A DNA stretch of 64,000 nucleotides from Scortum barcoo (Eukaryota > Chordata > Actinopteri > Centrarchiformes > Terapontidae), in the NCBI GenBank assembly GCA_023238725.1, contig CM041553.1, positions 22,649,001-22,713,000 on the forward strand, read 5' to 3'. Below the pieces are notes generated by a model. It was not told the origin of the DNA. It worked only from the letters and a program-made list of their open reading frames with translations, and ran no database searches. This document shows positions 1-13,790 of the stretch, piece by piece. The first letter of the stretch is position 1. Each line of letters opens with the position of its first letter. The position numbers and the translations under genes were made by a program.

Positions 1-586
1 CTGTGTAATTAGTGACTTCTTTTACGCCTGGGACTCCAGCTGCAATTAACTGCAATTAATGAGGTGACAGCAAACAAGAAAGACCAGGAAAGTACGCGTC
101 ACTTTACATCAGACCACCAGGGGGCGCCCAGTGCCCAGGAAGTGCAAAATGAATAAGAGTCAATGGATGGACTTGACAAAATCTCACATTACTGCAATTT
201 ATGGGACTTTCTTTGTACTTGCTCACTTCTGTGTCTGTGCCAGATAGAAATGTGTGCTCTGCCCAGAACACATGGTCAGTGTGCTTTTAGAAAATATCGT
301 GACCTCATTAATGAATGCAGCTCGAAAGCACCGGAGTGTGAAAATCCAGAGGAATTATGGTAGTAGAGTCAAATAATATGCTTTAGCCAACCCTGGCTAT
401 GACATATATTGCCTGTTTTTAAGCTATTGGACGTTTTAAACTATAAACCAATGGGATCTTTGTCGATGCTGAAAAAGAGGGACTATGAACCAACTTGTGT
501 GATGACTGGGAAGTTAATTGGGAAGAGCTCAACTAAACTTTTTCTTTAACAGTGACACATGCAGTTTTCCCCCCCTCCCTCCTTTC
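1..586. other. sfrp2 3' flank / 3' UTR
   Basis: This is downstream of the sfrp2 stop codon. I see no clear AATAAA-type signal on the minus strand, so the 3' UTR probably runs beyond the window edge. A 66-codon plus-strand ORF (163-363) has no recognisable domain and is probably chance. Confidence 0.5.
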
Positions 587-2053
587 CTAGCACTGCAGCT
601 TGCGGATGCTGCGGGAAATCCTCTTAAACTCGCGCTGTCCCTTCTGCCAGCGCTTCAGCGAGGTGATGACCAGATTGCCGTCCATCTTCTGGCCCATGAC
701 CAGGTAGGCGGCATTGATGTCGTTCATCTCCTCGCAGATGCACTGCAGGCCGTCCTTCAGCCACAGCACCATCTTCCTCAGGTCACGGTCTGTCACGCCG
801 CTCATCTTGTAAATGGTCTTGCTCTTGGTCTCTGGCACTATCTTGGTGTCACCGTTGACGTAGGAGATCTCCTTAACTTTGATCTTCAGAGCTTGATGCA
901 AGCAGGAGAGAAAATAAGGCATGGAAACAAAGCTATATAGATATCATCCTTTTTGACATGTCCTAATGAAAGCCATCTGAAAGGCTTAAGGCCTTATGTA
1001 CATATGGTTAGAGCTAAAGTGCATGCAATAGGCGACATCAAAGTGAACTTTGTTGTGAACGAGGAACATTTGGCAGTGAAATTTCTCCTCATGTGGCCTT
1101 AGAAATCCCCCTGGCCCCTCCCTTCATGACCTCCTGGGGCCCTTGAGCTTCACCTTGGGAACCAGTGCTCTAATAAAAAAAATGAAGAAAAAAAGTAAGT
1201 GGACTCACCAAAGTCATTCTTACAGAGGTTGTCAACAATTTCGTTGTCATTTTCATCTGTTTCCTTGCACGCATCACACACCCTGGGCACTAAAAGAGAA
1301 ATTAGACATGGCAAATGTTACATAATCTGCTATAATTCAACACACGGCCAGATGTGATCACGGTGGATTCTGGTGCAATAAATGGACAGATGAATGCATA
1401 TATTGTGTAGAAAACCATGCTGTTCACACGTGCATTGTATAAAGCAGCAAAAATATGTACATGATCTATATTTTTTATGCGCCAACGAGCGAATTTGACT
1501 TTTACGCACGATACTTGGAGATGATAAACGTACAATTTAACGAAACCTCACCTTCTCTGGTGGCTGGCGTGAAGCTGTCGATGGTTGCAGGTGGTATGCA
1601 CAGGTCATTGTCGAGGGGGAAGCGCTCGCAGTCCAACATCTTCGGCCAAGGAAACCCGAAGGCGGACATCACGGGCGCGCAGCCGTTCTTGACGCTCTCG
1701 CACAGGGACCTGCACGGCTGGATGGGCTCGTCCAGGTCGTCCAGGCACACGGGGGCGAAGAGGGAGCACAGGAACTTCCTGGTGTCGGGGTGACACTGCT
1801 TCTGGACCAGAGGGATCCAGGACGAGGCTTGCTGCAGGACCTCGTTCATGGTTTCGTGCCCGAGTAGGTTCGGCAGGCGCATCTCCGTGTACTCGATGTC
1901 GTGGCACAGGAGGAGGTTGGCAGGAATCGATTTGCAGTTGTTCTTTTTGAAGAACAAGTCGTGCTGGCCGAAATTGTACAATCCGTGGATGGCCTCCGTG
2001 CAGGGTGCTGTCATCACCCACAGGGCCGTCACCGTCGAGATAAAGGCTCTCAT
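587..2053 (-). CDS. sfrp2: Secreted frizzled-related protein 2 (Wnt antagonist)
   Basis: Three coding exons with GT-AG junctions: 2053-1552, 1289-1209 and 891-587. They join to 888 nt, or 295 residues, the same length as human SFRP2. The first exon encodes a signal peptide (about residues 1-24) and a cysteine-rich frizzled domain (Wnt-binding) containing CHDIEYTEMRLPNLLGHE and KFLCSLFAPVC. The other two exons encode the netrin-like domain, including LKIKVKEISY and the C-terminal RSIRKLQC. The start at 2053 is chosen because a hydrophobic signal sequence follows it directly. A start at 2080 in the same frame would add nine residues. Members of this family are secreted and modulate Wnt signalling in mesenchyme, eye and limb or fin. 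The neighbouring dchs2 is on the same strand upstream, as in tetrapods, which supports sfrp2 over sfrp1 or sfrp5. Confidence 0.96.
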
Positions 2054-2328
2054 TTTGTGCGCGTAAAAGCCGCAAAACACGAACTCTCAGTCGGAGGAAA
2101 CTGGAGGATACTGAGCATCAGTCGGCGTGGATGGAGCTTCTGTCAGTGGCCAGCTTCCAACTGTAACAAGAGGTTTTCTTCAACGCATATCTGGGAGGAG
2201 TCTGTATATTGTGCGTAAAGACCGCGTCTCCATTCAGTACTTGGTTTCATATCAGGTGAACCTTGTGCGCAGACTTGCCTCTTTCTTACTTGTAGCTCCT
2301 CTGGGTCCGACCGGTATTTTCTGATTTC

Positions 2329-2336
2329 TAAATATA
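2329..2336 (-). promoter_or_regulatory. Possible TATA-like element of sfrp2
   Basis: The minus strand reads TATATTTA here, about 280 bp upstream of the chosen sfrp2 start codon. This would place transcription start near 2300 and give a 5' UTR of about 250 nt. It is a motif match only. No initiator or transcript evidence is available, and AT-rich matches are common in this genome. Confidence 0.25.
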
Positions 2337-3116
2337 GCTCATAGTGTTTTATCACCAGTCGTTTTCCTGACAGTTTCCCCCTCTCTATTTCATCTCCTGC
2401 CCTAGGTTGGAAATAATAACAAAACGCGTCTGACAGGCTTTCCTCATTACGCCCAAATCAACAGAAACACATCCCGAGTGATCCCCTAACTCGCTGTTTT
2501 TAGACCCGACGCTGTAAATAGTTTGGAGATGCTGTCAGTGGGGGCATTTAGCTCAGTTCAGCGGAGCGTTCATTTTCCATCATTAGGAGTTTGGCGGTGA
2601 AATCCTCTGGGCAAGGTTCTGCAGGTTCATGCCACACGGTGAAATATTGTTCGCCCCGGTGTGACAAGCAGACCTCCGCTCAGCACACCCAGGGGTGAAA
2701 CCAAATCTGCCTCCTCCTGCTCTGCAGCTCTGGCTCCTGTCCGCTCTCAGACCCCCTTCAGCTGCAGTCTGGGTCTGCAGACAGCAGCGTGGTTCTTCTC
2801 AGGCTTCACCTTCCTCCTGCTCCTTTGGATGAAACTGAGACGAGTGAACGCTTCAGCCTCGTGTGTGATGGTTGTGGGTTTTAAAGACAAAATGGTCAGT
2901 TCGGCCAAATTACAGAGACATATTTTCACCCTGCTCCCCCCTGGTTTCTAGATATTCAGAGATTTTTTACTTTACTTACCCAGATTTGGATAATCTACCA
3001 CTGAGGCTTCTGCCGCCACCTCAATTCAATTGAATTTCATTTGTAATGCTTAAAACTCAACGGCAGCAATTGATCGATTAGCATTAATCTCCTCTAAAAC
3101 TCATTTATTAAAGATT

Positions 3117-3180
3117 CAAACGTTTTATTGTCATTTGCACAGATTAAAAACAGGTTTCACTGTACACTGAAATTCCTAAT
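3117..3180. repeat. Diverged interspersed repeat fragment
   Basis: The text contains TTTATTGTCATTTGCACAG followed by CACTGTACACTGAAATTC. This resembles the end of a repeat commonly seen in teleost genomes, where TTATTGTCATT is followed by a cacagt...gaaatt segment. I recall the motif but could not search for it, so the family is unnamed. Confidence 0.4.
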
Positions 3181-6100
3181 TTGCTCTTCAATGCCACTGA
3201 TAAATAGAAAAATATAAATGCAAAAATACAAGTCAACAATAGAGACAGTAATAAGTGTGCAGAATTTTTATGGCAAAGAAATAAGAAAAAGAAAAATTAT
3301 ATACATTCAAGTATTTAGTGTGTAAAGTACCACATGTAGAAGTGGGTTCAGTCTCCCACCTTCTTCACTCAGCTGCTCCTTCAGTCACTCAAAAAGGTTG
3401 TTTGAAGTAGTAGGAAAAAGAATTTGAGTTGAAAACACAGTTGTAGCTTATTTGCTCTGAATTAAACCTGCCATTAAAGTTTATGGCTCTAAGTGTGCCA
3501 ACCTTTTTTTTAAGCATAACTGAACAAAGAAGATATTTTGGCAAGAGGTCCCACTTCACATGTTTTTCTTTCCGTATGAAAATAAGACAGGACCTATAAA
3601 CGATTTGGTGCACATGACATGTATAAATAATGTTTTATGAATAAAGTGCTACGCCCTTAAATTAGCTGTATTATTGTTTTGCCACTGAAGATTCAGAAAG
3701 TGTTTCCCAACTCCAGAACAAAGGAGTGTGAATTAAATTAGATGTCTCATACTGACTCATGAATCCACATGATTGAATAGTGACATGCACAGGTAATATA
3801 TGCTGCTCACTTCCAGTAACCAATTACTATACAAGAGAGCAAAGCTATAGCGGTAGATGCTCTAACTGCTGACTGATGGGCTTGAATGATACTTATTTCC
3901 AGTATGACTTTGAATACTTTTTTCATTATATTCAATCACAAAAAAATCATGTTTTTTACTTACCAGTCATTATAATATGGTCTCATTGGCAGAGGTTATG
4001 AGATATGTGTATGTACCTTATTAGTACAATGTGAAGTTGGACAGGAACGAAAATTTTGAAAAGTTGCATTTAATAATTCAACAACAACACTGACAGATTC
4101 TTATAATTTAAGTTGAAACATTTGCATACTTACACATCCAACAGATATTGCACAATGCTAGCTTCCATTTAAATTCATGTTTCTGGCCACCTGGCGAATG
4201 TAAGTTCAACAATCACTCTCGTTAAGCTCGGGTTTTGGTCACTACCATGTCCTGATGGAAATATCTTGCTCTTTGGTGTCTAAATGCTGCACTGTGCTCA
4301 TCAGCTGGTGGCTAACTTTGTGTCTGCTCTATAGTGCTGAGCAGGTAATGTAAAGTGGGTGTTTAGAGGTTATTGGATGAAAACCAAGCTATGAATCAAA
4401 ACAGTGAAGATGCAGGCTAGAAAACCAAAACAATGAGCTGAAAGATGCTAAAAAGCTTTGTAGAGCTTAAGGGCTCATCACTGCATGTGACACCTTTTAT
4501 ATTACAGTCATTCATTTGATCTTGTTATAATACTTAGAATAGCTGCTTAAAAGAGCACAATCATTATTAAGGTGGCATTCAGGGGAAAACAGCAATGCTC
4601 TAAAATATTGCAAGGGGCTGCTTCAGGGGCTGGTGGGACATGAAATATGATCCAGGAAGTCACTTGAGTAACATATACATCAATTTGACCTATTATCAGA
4701 TGCCAAAACACTGCACAGTTGGTTTATAATACTCCAAGACAGAATTATACAACTGAAAAGTCATTGGACTGCAATTATCATCTGTCCCGATGATTGCGAG
4801 GAAGTGGTTGGACAGGCCTCATTCAGATGAATGATGGGTTGGTATTTTTCCACATAGAACCGTAGCTGGTCTGGATGTGGCCTACTCGAAAAAAACCTAC
4901 TCGGTTCCTCATCCGTGTCAAAGGTTTGACTTGCTTTTATAAGGCAACTTTCCCCCTCTTATACCCTTTCCTTCAAAGTGTGTTATATGGCCATTTAAGG
5001 GCTAAAGCCCCCCTATTAACCTGCAACTGGACTCCCTTTAGTTGAGCGGTAGGTCAGCTGGCTAAACTGTACCTGCGGTGTGGCAGGTCACATGCTAACC
5101 TTTTCTTGGGCGACTAAATGGGATCAGCTGTAAACAGACTCTCTGCAAACTCTTATGGGACATACAGTGGGTCATCAGATATACACAAAACATGTTAAAG
5201 TAGTCAAAATGGCGGATGCTTCAGATATATTTTTTTAACATTACAAAAAAAAAAAAAAGGCTATAAATTATGGAAAGGATCCATGAGGAGATAAATCGAC
5301 TGCAATTAGGATTAGACCAAACCTTACTGAGTATAAGGCTTTAGTTTTCCAAACACAGATAACATGCAGCCTCTATTAACAATATGGTTTCACAGACAGT
5401 TAAGGTCAGGGGCTTGGGATGGAGGTAAGCTGATCCCAGGCCTGTGCTTAAAGTCACCCCAGCGGGTTCTCATTACAACTCTGTGTGAAAATGAGACACA
5501 GCTTGTCGGACCTAGTAGTCCGTCTGTAGCCTAGTAAACCCTTCCTTCCTTTGTTTTCCACTACCCACCACCCTTTACCCTTTTTACTTCCTCTTTATAT
5601 AAAAAATCAAGGGTTAGACTATTGTCAAAAACAAACGTACGGTGCGGCTTCAAAAGCGAGCCAAACCCCAGTGGAAATGTTTAAGGAATCTGTTTATCGA
5701 ACATTCACGAAGACTCATCTCTCAGTGCGAGGAGCATCAAAGCCATCAGCTCTGCTATAATGTAAACCAAACCAACCCAGCTCCATAAGATCATGGGATT
5801 TGGGCAAAATGACATCTGACCAGCACAGATTAAAGGATTGGTCTGGTCATATTCTATATTTTTCTTTCGGTTAACAAAAGCCATGAAAAGACCAAAGCCA
5901 ACAAAGAAGCAATCCTTCTCACAAGGATTGTCTGTCAGTCAAAGTGTCAGGCTGTAGACCTCCTCTGTTCGCCAGAATCTATTAAAACACATAAATGAGC
6001 CACGATGTTTCACTGGGTGAAAGCTTCCTTTATTGTCGTGATAATGGACACTGTAGTTTATTTCAATCCCACATACTGCTGTAAATTCTTGCTAGTGTAC

Positions 6101-7075
6101 CAAATGTGTATTAATCCGCAGATGAAAATAGTCCCTAATAAATGCACTGTTCACTCCTAGTGAGTAAAGTTTGCTAAAAACTATCATGGCCAGATATCTA
6201 AGGAAATTACTGGAGACCTTTTGAAAATGAAATTCTATTTCTGTGGCAGATTTTTAAAGACCTATTTATTGAGTAAGAACAAAAAGGTTTGGGGCTGAAT
6301 GCCACAGATAAAATGTTGGTTTTGGCCTTTTAATGGGATTTGTTAACAGTAAGAGAAATGTAGAGTAATGCCAGCTTTGAAGGAAAAATCAGTTTTATAG
6401 TGTAACTTAATTGGTTTCTTGTACATGATTGTGCTCATTGCTGCCTTTTCACCTTTCACCTGTTAACTTGCCTGATAAAATAAGGATGATCTTTTAGTCC
6501 ACAATAAAACAGATCTAGAAGGCTTCACGTGTAGGACCTGTCGTCATACTTATCTTCTACGGCCTTCGACTGCCAACTGAGAATCAATGCACCAGCTCTG
6601 AACATCGTCTTGAAGTGCACTAATGAGCTTGTTAACTTCAATCACTCCTTCTGCATTGACATTTTGGGAAGGAATTTATCCCAACCAAGAGGAATTAATC
6701 TCATTAGAGCTCCAGAGTCATATAGATTGTGCCTGCTTGGCGTAATTGATGTTCCTATTGTACACGTCTAATTGACTCAGTATGGGGTTTCAGAGCAGCT
6801 GGTGGACCCGTAGACAACTCTGCCTCTGGACAACTTTGGGATATACCAAATGCATATTAGAGATGTGAGCACTGTATAAAGCAGTGGAGAAATACATGGA
6901 GAGGGTACAGGGTTATTTGTATTTTCTGTTATTTAAGCAGTGAAATGTTAACTGATCTGCCATTTATGAGTCATTTAAAGCATTTAAGTCATTTGGCATT
7001 TTGGGGGGTTAGATGAGAAGATTGGTCCTACTCTGACATATAGGATGGCAGCCAATAGTTTGGATTAGAGTATAG

Positions 7076-7215
7076 ACTGGAAACAGCTGGCCTTGCTCTG
7101 TCCTAAAGCTTAATTGATTAATTAACATGTTATATATTCCTCGATTAATCCATAATAAACCTAAAGTGTAAAAAATAGAAGTTGTAGTTTTATGGGCTTT
7201 TATGTGCCAGAATAT
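7076..7215 (+). repeat. Old interspersed repeat fragment (TTAGCTTAGCATAAAGACTGG family, middle part)
   Basis: The order of segments is AAACAGCTGGCCTTGCTCTG, AATTAACATGTTATAT, TTAATCCATAATAAACC, AAGTGTAAAAAATAGAAG and TTATGTGCCAGAATATTT. This matches my memory of a widespread teleost repeat whose left part begins GTTAGCTTAGCTTAGCATAA. A left-end fragment of the same family lies near 12.4 kb. It has no coding capacity. Confidence 0.5.
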
Positions 7216-10200
7216 TTTTTGATTTGGAGTAAAAACTTCAAGAAGTCTTCAAGAAGTTGTTTTTACGCTTTGGTTTGGAAAGAAGCTTTAACATTTTAAG
7301 TTTGGAGAGATTTAGAAGTGCTGGTAGGCAGATTGTGTAACTCTCAACCAGATGTCCTCTTCTTTTCCCAGTGTTGTTAGCTTCATATTTACCCTGCATT
7401 CATGAGCAATACTGACCTTCTCATCTAACTCTCAGCAAGAAAATGAATAAATGCATTTCCCAAACAGCGTCCTTGTACCATAAAACACAACGCCGAGGCA
7501 GGCAGGTTTATGCTCGCAGGCTGTCCATGGATCAGAGTGACAAGCAGATCCTTCTGTAGGGCCCTGCCCTTTGACCCCTGACCGATACTGAAGCTGGAAG
7601 ACTCACACCGTGAAGGGCTCTACGGGGATATTTTACAACTCAGACCAAAGTACGAGCAGCTCAGAGAGGTGTTTTCTGAATGACCTGTACCTGATCTCAA
7701 CCCCATATGGAGAAGGGCACCCCGTAGTCCTGCCCCTCGCCACCTTCTCACATTCCTCACAGAAGGGATGATGCTGTTCTCGGCTTAATGAATGGATGAG
7801 TTTTTACTGGATCTTTTATGAATAAAGCCAGAGGAAGCTTTAAACAAACTAAAACAAATTCAATCTTCAGTGAACTTTTACTAAAGTTTCAAGACAAGTC
7901 TGACTGCCATGCATTTATTCATAACTGCTGTGTGAAAGTGAAAATATGAAGATGCCTTTCTTTCACCCCTGCACCAAAACTTAAAAATAAAACCTATTTA
8001 CATTCAGTGAAAAAAAATCCTAAATGACTGCAGATAATCACACATCCTCTGAAGACATGTTTTGGAGTGATCACAAAATCTGTCATTGGTTATGATGAAT
8101 AACACGTTAGCTGAGGCAGTGTGCTTAATTCAGAATTGGCTTGGCCCTTCATTTGGACATTTAATAGGATGTTAAACCACTTTTTCTCACTTTTTTTGGC
8201 ATTAAGGGGTGGAAAAGACAAGACTGCTGGAATTTATTATGTCTGCAATTACTTCATTGTCTGCTTCTGTCAAATTCCCAAGTTTTCTTTTCCTTTTCCC
8301 TTCATTTCAGCCAATTTCCTATAGTTTCATCTCTATTTATATTTTATAAATATATTAGATTGGTGCTACTTTAACGTATGAATTGCTCTTGAAGAAGTAA
8401 AATTCTCATGTTATAAAATCAAAATGATTATGTTGCATTTTGTTTTTAAAATCAACAAAATGGCAGATGAGGGGTAAAGACTTTTCTCTGTCTCTCTTTC
8501 CTGATTATATTCATACTGTATGATCACTTAGATTTGCTTTTAAATGTTAATCTTACACTCGCTTAAGTCACTTAGTAAATGTGTATAATTCTTGAATTTA
8601 TGTTTAAGAGCATTCTTCAGTGTAATGTTTAGAGAAGTTTGACAAATGTGGGTCCCTGATTTTTTAATAGTGTTGCACTGTTGAAGCATGAGGTTGATTT
8701 GGTTTACTAATGTGCTTTTTACATATGATTTGTCATTATTATTATTTCATTTTACGTTATGGGATTGTTCATCATTTTATTTCATTTGTATTTATTTTGG
8801 TTTCATATAGACGTTTTTTTCCTTCTCTTTATCACTCATGTATCAATATATCATATTTTGAATGACAGATTACATGTTAATTGGATATAAATGCAGCGAA
8901 AAAAGACGTGATTTAAAACGTGTTTTCTTGTTTTTTCCATTAAGTTAAGTAAATGAATTTACTTCCTACAAAAGACAAGTTCCCCATGACATGAACAAAG
9001 TACCACAAGTTATGGATCATTTGCCTTTTGACAGTTTGTATTGTGAAATATAACCTCACCTCATCACAGGAATCCTGGGCTTAGAAAAAAGAAAAAGTAA
9101 AACCACCCCTCTTAATTTTAGCAGCGGTGGCAGCGGGTTAGCAAGTGACCCACAGTGACCCCTGGAATACCAGACACGGGCTCAAGTGTAAATAAAGGTT
9201 TGGCATTCATTCGCAGTTGTGACACCACAGAAAGGACACATTTTGTTTGGAGGTATGGTGGAGAACTGTGCATGTCCTGAGCAGAAACAGACTTTACGCC
9301 AAGTTCAGCCCAAACTCTGAACAACCTCTGCTCACTGATTCAATCTCCAAACATCAAAACAGCTTCCCTGACCCATGAAACAAGACTTGACTTGTAGCTG
9401 CTTTCTACAGTTTCAAAAATTGGACGAAGCCATCAAAATATAACAATCTCCTACAAAAACCTGCACAGTACAGAAAACAGATCTCCAAGGTGTTCATTTT
9501 TATTTTCCAGATGTACTGTGTGATTTTTTTTTCTCTGACATGTGTAAAACGTTTTAGTTTCTCTCCTCACATACTAAAAGTAAGACTGATAACACCACTC
9601 AACCCAAGTAATTGCAATTAAGAGTAATTTGCCAAAAACTACAGCCATGCATGAGAAAAGAGCATATACACTTCATCATCATCATTTTCTTGGAAATATG
9701 AACATGCTGTGGAATGCAAGTCGTCCAGATAAGAGCGGGAGGAAAACAGCACGTGAAATAATATTTGTTGTGTTTTCAATCTGTTTCGCTGGGTGATCTT
9801 GAAAAGCAAACATGGTGTGCACACCCAGGTCTGTCTCATTATGAAGCTAAAGTTAAGTACATACAGCGCCCATTCATGTTAAAAGCTACATCTATAGCCT
9901 GCAAGAACCATGATTCATTCATAAGAGTACAATTGTTTAATAGATAAATGTAAAAGAATAAATGTATACGCACAATACACTAAATTAGAGCTACTAAGTT
10001 ACAAATAATAACATGAGAACAAACCTTAGATAAACATGATATTTTTGATAAAACTTTTATAGTCACTGATCCTTCATCCATTTTAGATGATAGATAATAG
10101 CTGTAGCTTTTCAAGTAATAATGCCCCTCACAGGGGGTCATTTATCTGATCTCAGATGTGTAAAGTCAAACAGTTATGGTTAATGGCTTGAATGCCATCA

Positions 10201-12371
10201 GATCTGGCCTTCGCGATAGTTAAGCCTGGGCCAGTATGAAAATTGACCCAGTCCAGGCAGCTCCAAGAGAGTCTGGATAGTATCGATAATCTCAAAGGAA
10301 TAAGTCAATTTGAAATTCCCCAAACTTGACTCTGACAGGTTTGCTGCTCTCTCCTTCACGCAGGACTTGAATTCATGGCACTTGCAGTGGATTCCACAAA
10401 AATGTCCACATACTGTAACTCAAATAATGTCTCCAGTGTAGACCACTTATCTTCTGACTGTGTTTGCTTAATATGTTCCAAACACTGTGCACTTTAACCA
10501 CTTTAGCCTAGATATGGCCAAATATGCCATTATATTATATTCCACTTGTCACTTGCACAGTCGGCTGTTTGTTATTCACGCTGACTAGCAAATGTAGCTG
10601 TGTGTAAACAACTTACCTTGCAAATGACATATGGAAGGCATATATGTTGCCATATTTTGCTAAAGATGCTGAATTTATGGGCCAAAATATTACATTTTCA
10701 GTGGTATTTTCCCTTAAAAGACAAAAAAAAAAGGATTATTTTTACTGGTTGTCTATTAGTAAGAACAACAGAGCTTGCCTTTATAAAAAGATGGACTAGA
10801 TTTACTTCATGAACCTCAAACAAGATGAATTTCTTGATATTTTTATTTATTTTTCAATCTTTATTATGTGCTCTGTACGTCACCTTTTCAGACTCAGTCA
10901 GTTTTCCATCATATAATGTCTAGCACTTATTTCACTGCTCTGCAAAGTTTATTTTATAGCTTATTTCCAAAAGGAGATATTTTCTCCTCCATAGAAGTAA
11001 ATGCTTTTGTAAAAGTGCCAACTATGAACATTAAGTAGTATAATGGACCCACCAACAGTTATCATTGCCTCCCTGTTGTTTTCATATAAAGAGGGCCACA
11101 TTAAAACCTCAAGTGCTGAACTCTCCTACTGTGGTAACAGAGGAAAAGCACCCTAAATGCAGTCAGAGGGAATCACCAAACCCTTTATTATTCCTCAGCA
11201 CACTCCCAGAAGAGAGCGTGTTAGCGCCGACTTACAGTAGCGTCACAACTTTGTGTGTGTGTTTCTTTCTAATGGTGTGCGGAGGCAGATGGAACAAGCC
11301 CGAGGCGGTGCACATTAAACCTGCAGAGTCCTGCTGAGCGGAGGAGGAAAAGACCCTGAGTTATCCTGAACTCCTTGGGAGACACATCACCGCACACACA
11401 CTTAAAAAGTGGCCTCACATTAACTAAATGACAGCTCCCCTTTAACGCTGAGGGTTTTTCCAACCTCAAACATCCAAACCCGAGCGACCTCCTCCAAAGT
11501 GCTCCCGCTCTAATCTTTTGACATTTGTGTTGTATTTTGTCGCAGACGGATGAAACAGAAGCCCTGTGGAAGTGTTTAAGAGCATCATCACTGCACCACA
11601 AGGCACACGACCAGAGAGTAAACATGACCGTGCTTATCTTTCGCCGTAATTAAATATTCTCCACATCTTTGCCTGACAGTCCTGGTTAAAGTATGGTGAT
11701 GGCACATGACTGAGTTACGGGGCTCCAACCAAAACATCGGCCTGGCTCTGCCTCATACTGCCAAAGGTTACGTATGCCCTATCAGATGACACATCCAGTG
11801 TATACAAGCTTAAATATAACATTTATTCTAATCTGTTCCATGCATGATGTCTGGGTTTTAAGGCTGCTATTACAACTGAAATGGTAAGCAAGAAGTGACA
11901 AACTTGCTTAGTCTCAAGATGATGAGACTGCTTTGTTTGCCTTGCTCTGCCAAAGGAGAGTAATAATAAAAATGCTTATAAGAAATATTAAAACTAAAGG
12001 CCTCATTGTATTCTGAAGAATCAAGCTGGCATCCCATGTTGCTCCAGATGACCTAATATTTAAAAGAATTTTAGGGTTGGCGTAGTGCATGTAAAATGCA
12101 CAATGAATGACAAAGTCATTGTTCTTTTTTCCCTTTATAAATTCAACCCTTGCTCCAAAATTTAGACTGTGCAACACAATTGACATAATGAGGCTAAACA
12201 TTACACGCCAGCTCGAATGTGTTTCAGTATTTCAGAAACCTCAAATGTGAACTTCACAAACTACACATTGTGCTGTCTTGTGATGTTTACAAGTCTGCAT
12301 AGTGTATGAACGCTTCATAAGGACAGACTCAAGACATGTAGCCTAACATCAGTGCGTTATATATGGAGCTA

Positions 12372-12450
12372 CAGTCTGAGGAGGTGGTTAGCTTAGCTTA
12401 GCATAAAGACTGGAAGCAGGAGGAAACATGTAGCCACGCTTTATCCAATT
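12372..12450 (+). repeat. Old interspersed repeat fragment (TTAGCTTAGCATAAAGACTGG family, left part)
   Basis: It reads GAGGAGGTGGTTAGCTTAGC, then TTAGCATAAAGACTGGAAGC, then a run matching the aaacagctagcc segment with changes. I recall this as a common teleost element. The copy is short and truncated. Confidence 0.5.
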
Positions 12451-13298
12451 GGTGTATAAGAGTTTGTCCGTTCGCCCAGGAGTCCTATGTGACATCTTTA
12501 TGTCTGGCAAACTCACTCACAAGAAAAAACACCGGGAAATCACTGTCTAACAACATATGGCAAGAACACATAACTCCCCATAAAAACACAAATGTAATTT
12601 TAACATTACTATTTGATGTTCATTTGTGAGCTTAAGAGGTGTTGGGACCCATATATTTGAAATTTAGAGAAAGCCAAAGTAGATTTTTATTATTATGAAT
12701 TATTATTATTATTGTATTAAATGTACAACTATTTCATTTATAGTTCTAATCGTTAGTTGCAAAAGATTTAGGGTAATAAGTAACGTAATAATAATAATAA
12801 TAATTTTACATAAAAATCACTGTTGCTTTAATAGAAAACTAGAAAATAACTAATAGAAAATAAACTATGTACAACATATTTTACAGACGCAAAAAGATTA
12901 GCATTTTCCAGTGAACTTTGTAGAGCTTGTAGAGCTAACATTGTCCTCTACAACATCTTTTTGCAGAAACTTGAGCACTTATATATATATATGGAGCCTG
13001 TGTACATGTCTTATAACAACTCTGTGTTTACTTGGCCTGTTTGCCTGTTTCTATACTTTCTGTTTGGCTACAGTAAAGCTGTCTTTTTATGTTTTTCCTC
13101 TGTATATAAGTACATTAAGGAACAGAGACATATTCACAATCCTTGTATATGCCAGTAAACTAAATAGTTTAAATGCACACATGCTTTATGCGTCTACACT
13201 CTGCAGATTATCCTCAAAGTGAAGGGATAAAATGAGCTCCACATGGGACACTGTGCATAGTCCTGTGCGACCACTTTCATAGGCCTGGGAACCCCCAT

Positions 13299-13325
13299 CA
13301 CACGCACACACACACACACACACAC
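13299..13325. repeat. (CA)n microsatellite
   Basis: A CA dinucleotide run with one G interruption near its left end. Confidence 0.9.
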
Positions 13326-13556
13326 TGAGCTTTTCCCTCTGTCTCTCACATCTGTGTCTATGGCCCTAATTGTTTAATACCTCTCCCCTTCCAACCTCCC
13401 TGTGCAGCCGAGGCACTAATAGGCCCATCAAAAAGCTGCCGGGGCCTCTGATTCTTGTTACCTTGAGCAAGTGATGGAGATTTCACTGGTCAGCGGATGA
13501 ACTCATGCTATTCACCACCTGTGTTTATTCCACATGGTCGTTGTGGCTGGATTCAA

Positions 13557-13790
13557 ATCAAATTTCAAATTTATTTATTTAAAGCCCAAAATCACAAACA
13601 TTGTTTGCCTCTGGAGGGCTTTACAGTCTGTACAGTTGTGACACCCTCTGTCCTTAGACCCTCGAACCGGTCAGGAAAAACCCATTATGGGAAAAAGAAG
13701 AAACCTGAGGAAGAGCCACAGATGAGGGATCCCTCTCCCTGGGATGGACAGACGTGCAATAGATGCCACATGTACAGAGAACAGCATCAT
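13557..13790 (+). repeat. Teleost interspersed repeat (GGGCTTTACAG / GACACCCTCTGTCCTTAGAC family)
   Basis: This is a near-complete copy. Successive landmarks are AAATTTATTTATTTAAAGCC, GGGCTTTACAGTCTGTACAG, GACACCCTCTGTCCTTAGAC, AAGAAGAAACCTGAGGAAGA, GAGGGATCCCTCTCCC and GACGTGCAATAGATGCCA. I recognise this order from memory as a very abundant non-coding repeat in percomorph fish. A much more degraded copy is visible at 37.0-37.2 kb. ORFs crossing it (for example the 111-codon ORF at 13497-13832) are repeat shadows. Confidence 0.75.

Noticed and set aside
518..940. 140-codon plus-strand ORF
   Set aside because: It is the reverse of sfrp2 exon 3 and its flanks.
2054..2080. Upstream in-frame ATG for sfrp2 giving nine extra residues
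   Set aside because: The inner ATG at 2053 is followed directly by a signal peptide and gives the family's usual 295 residues.
11269..11625. 118-codon minus-strand ORF and overlapping 90-codon plus ORF
   Set aside because: No domain is recognisable, and the two strands contradict each other. It may be part of a non-coding conserved stretch.
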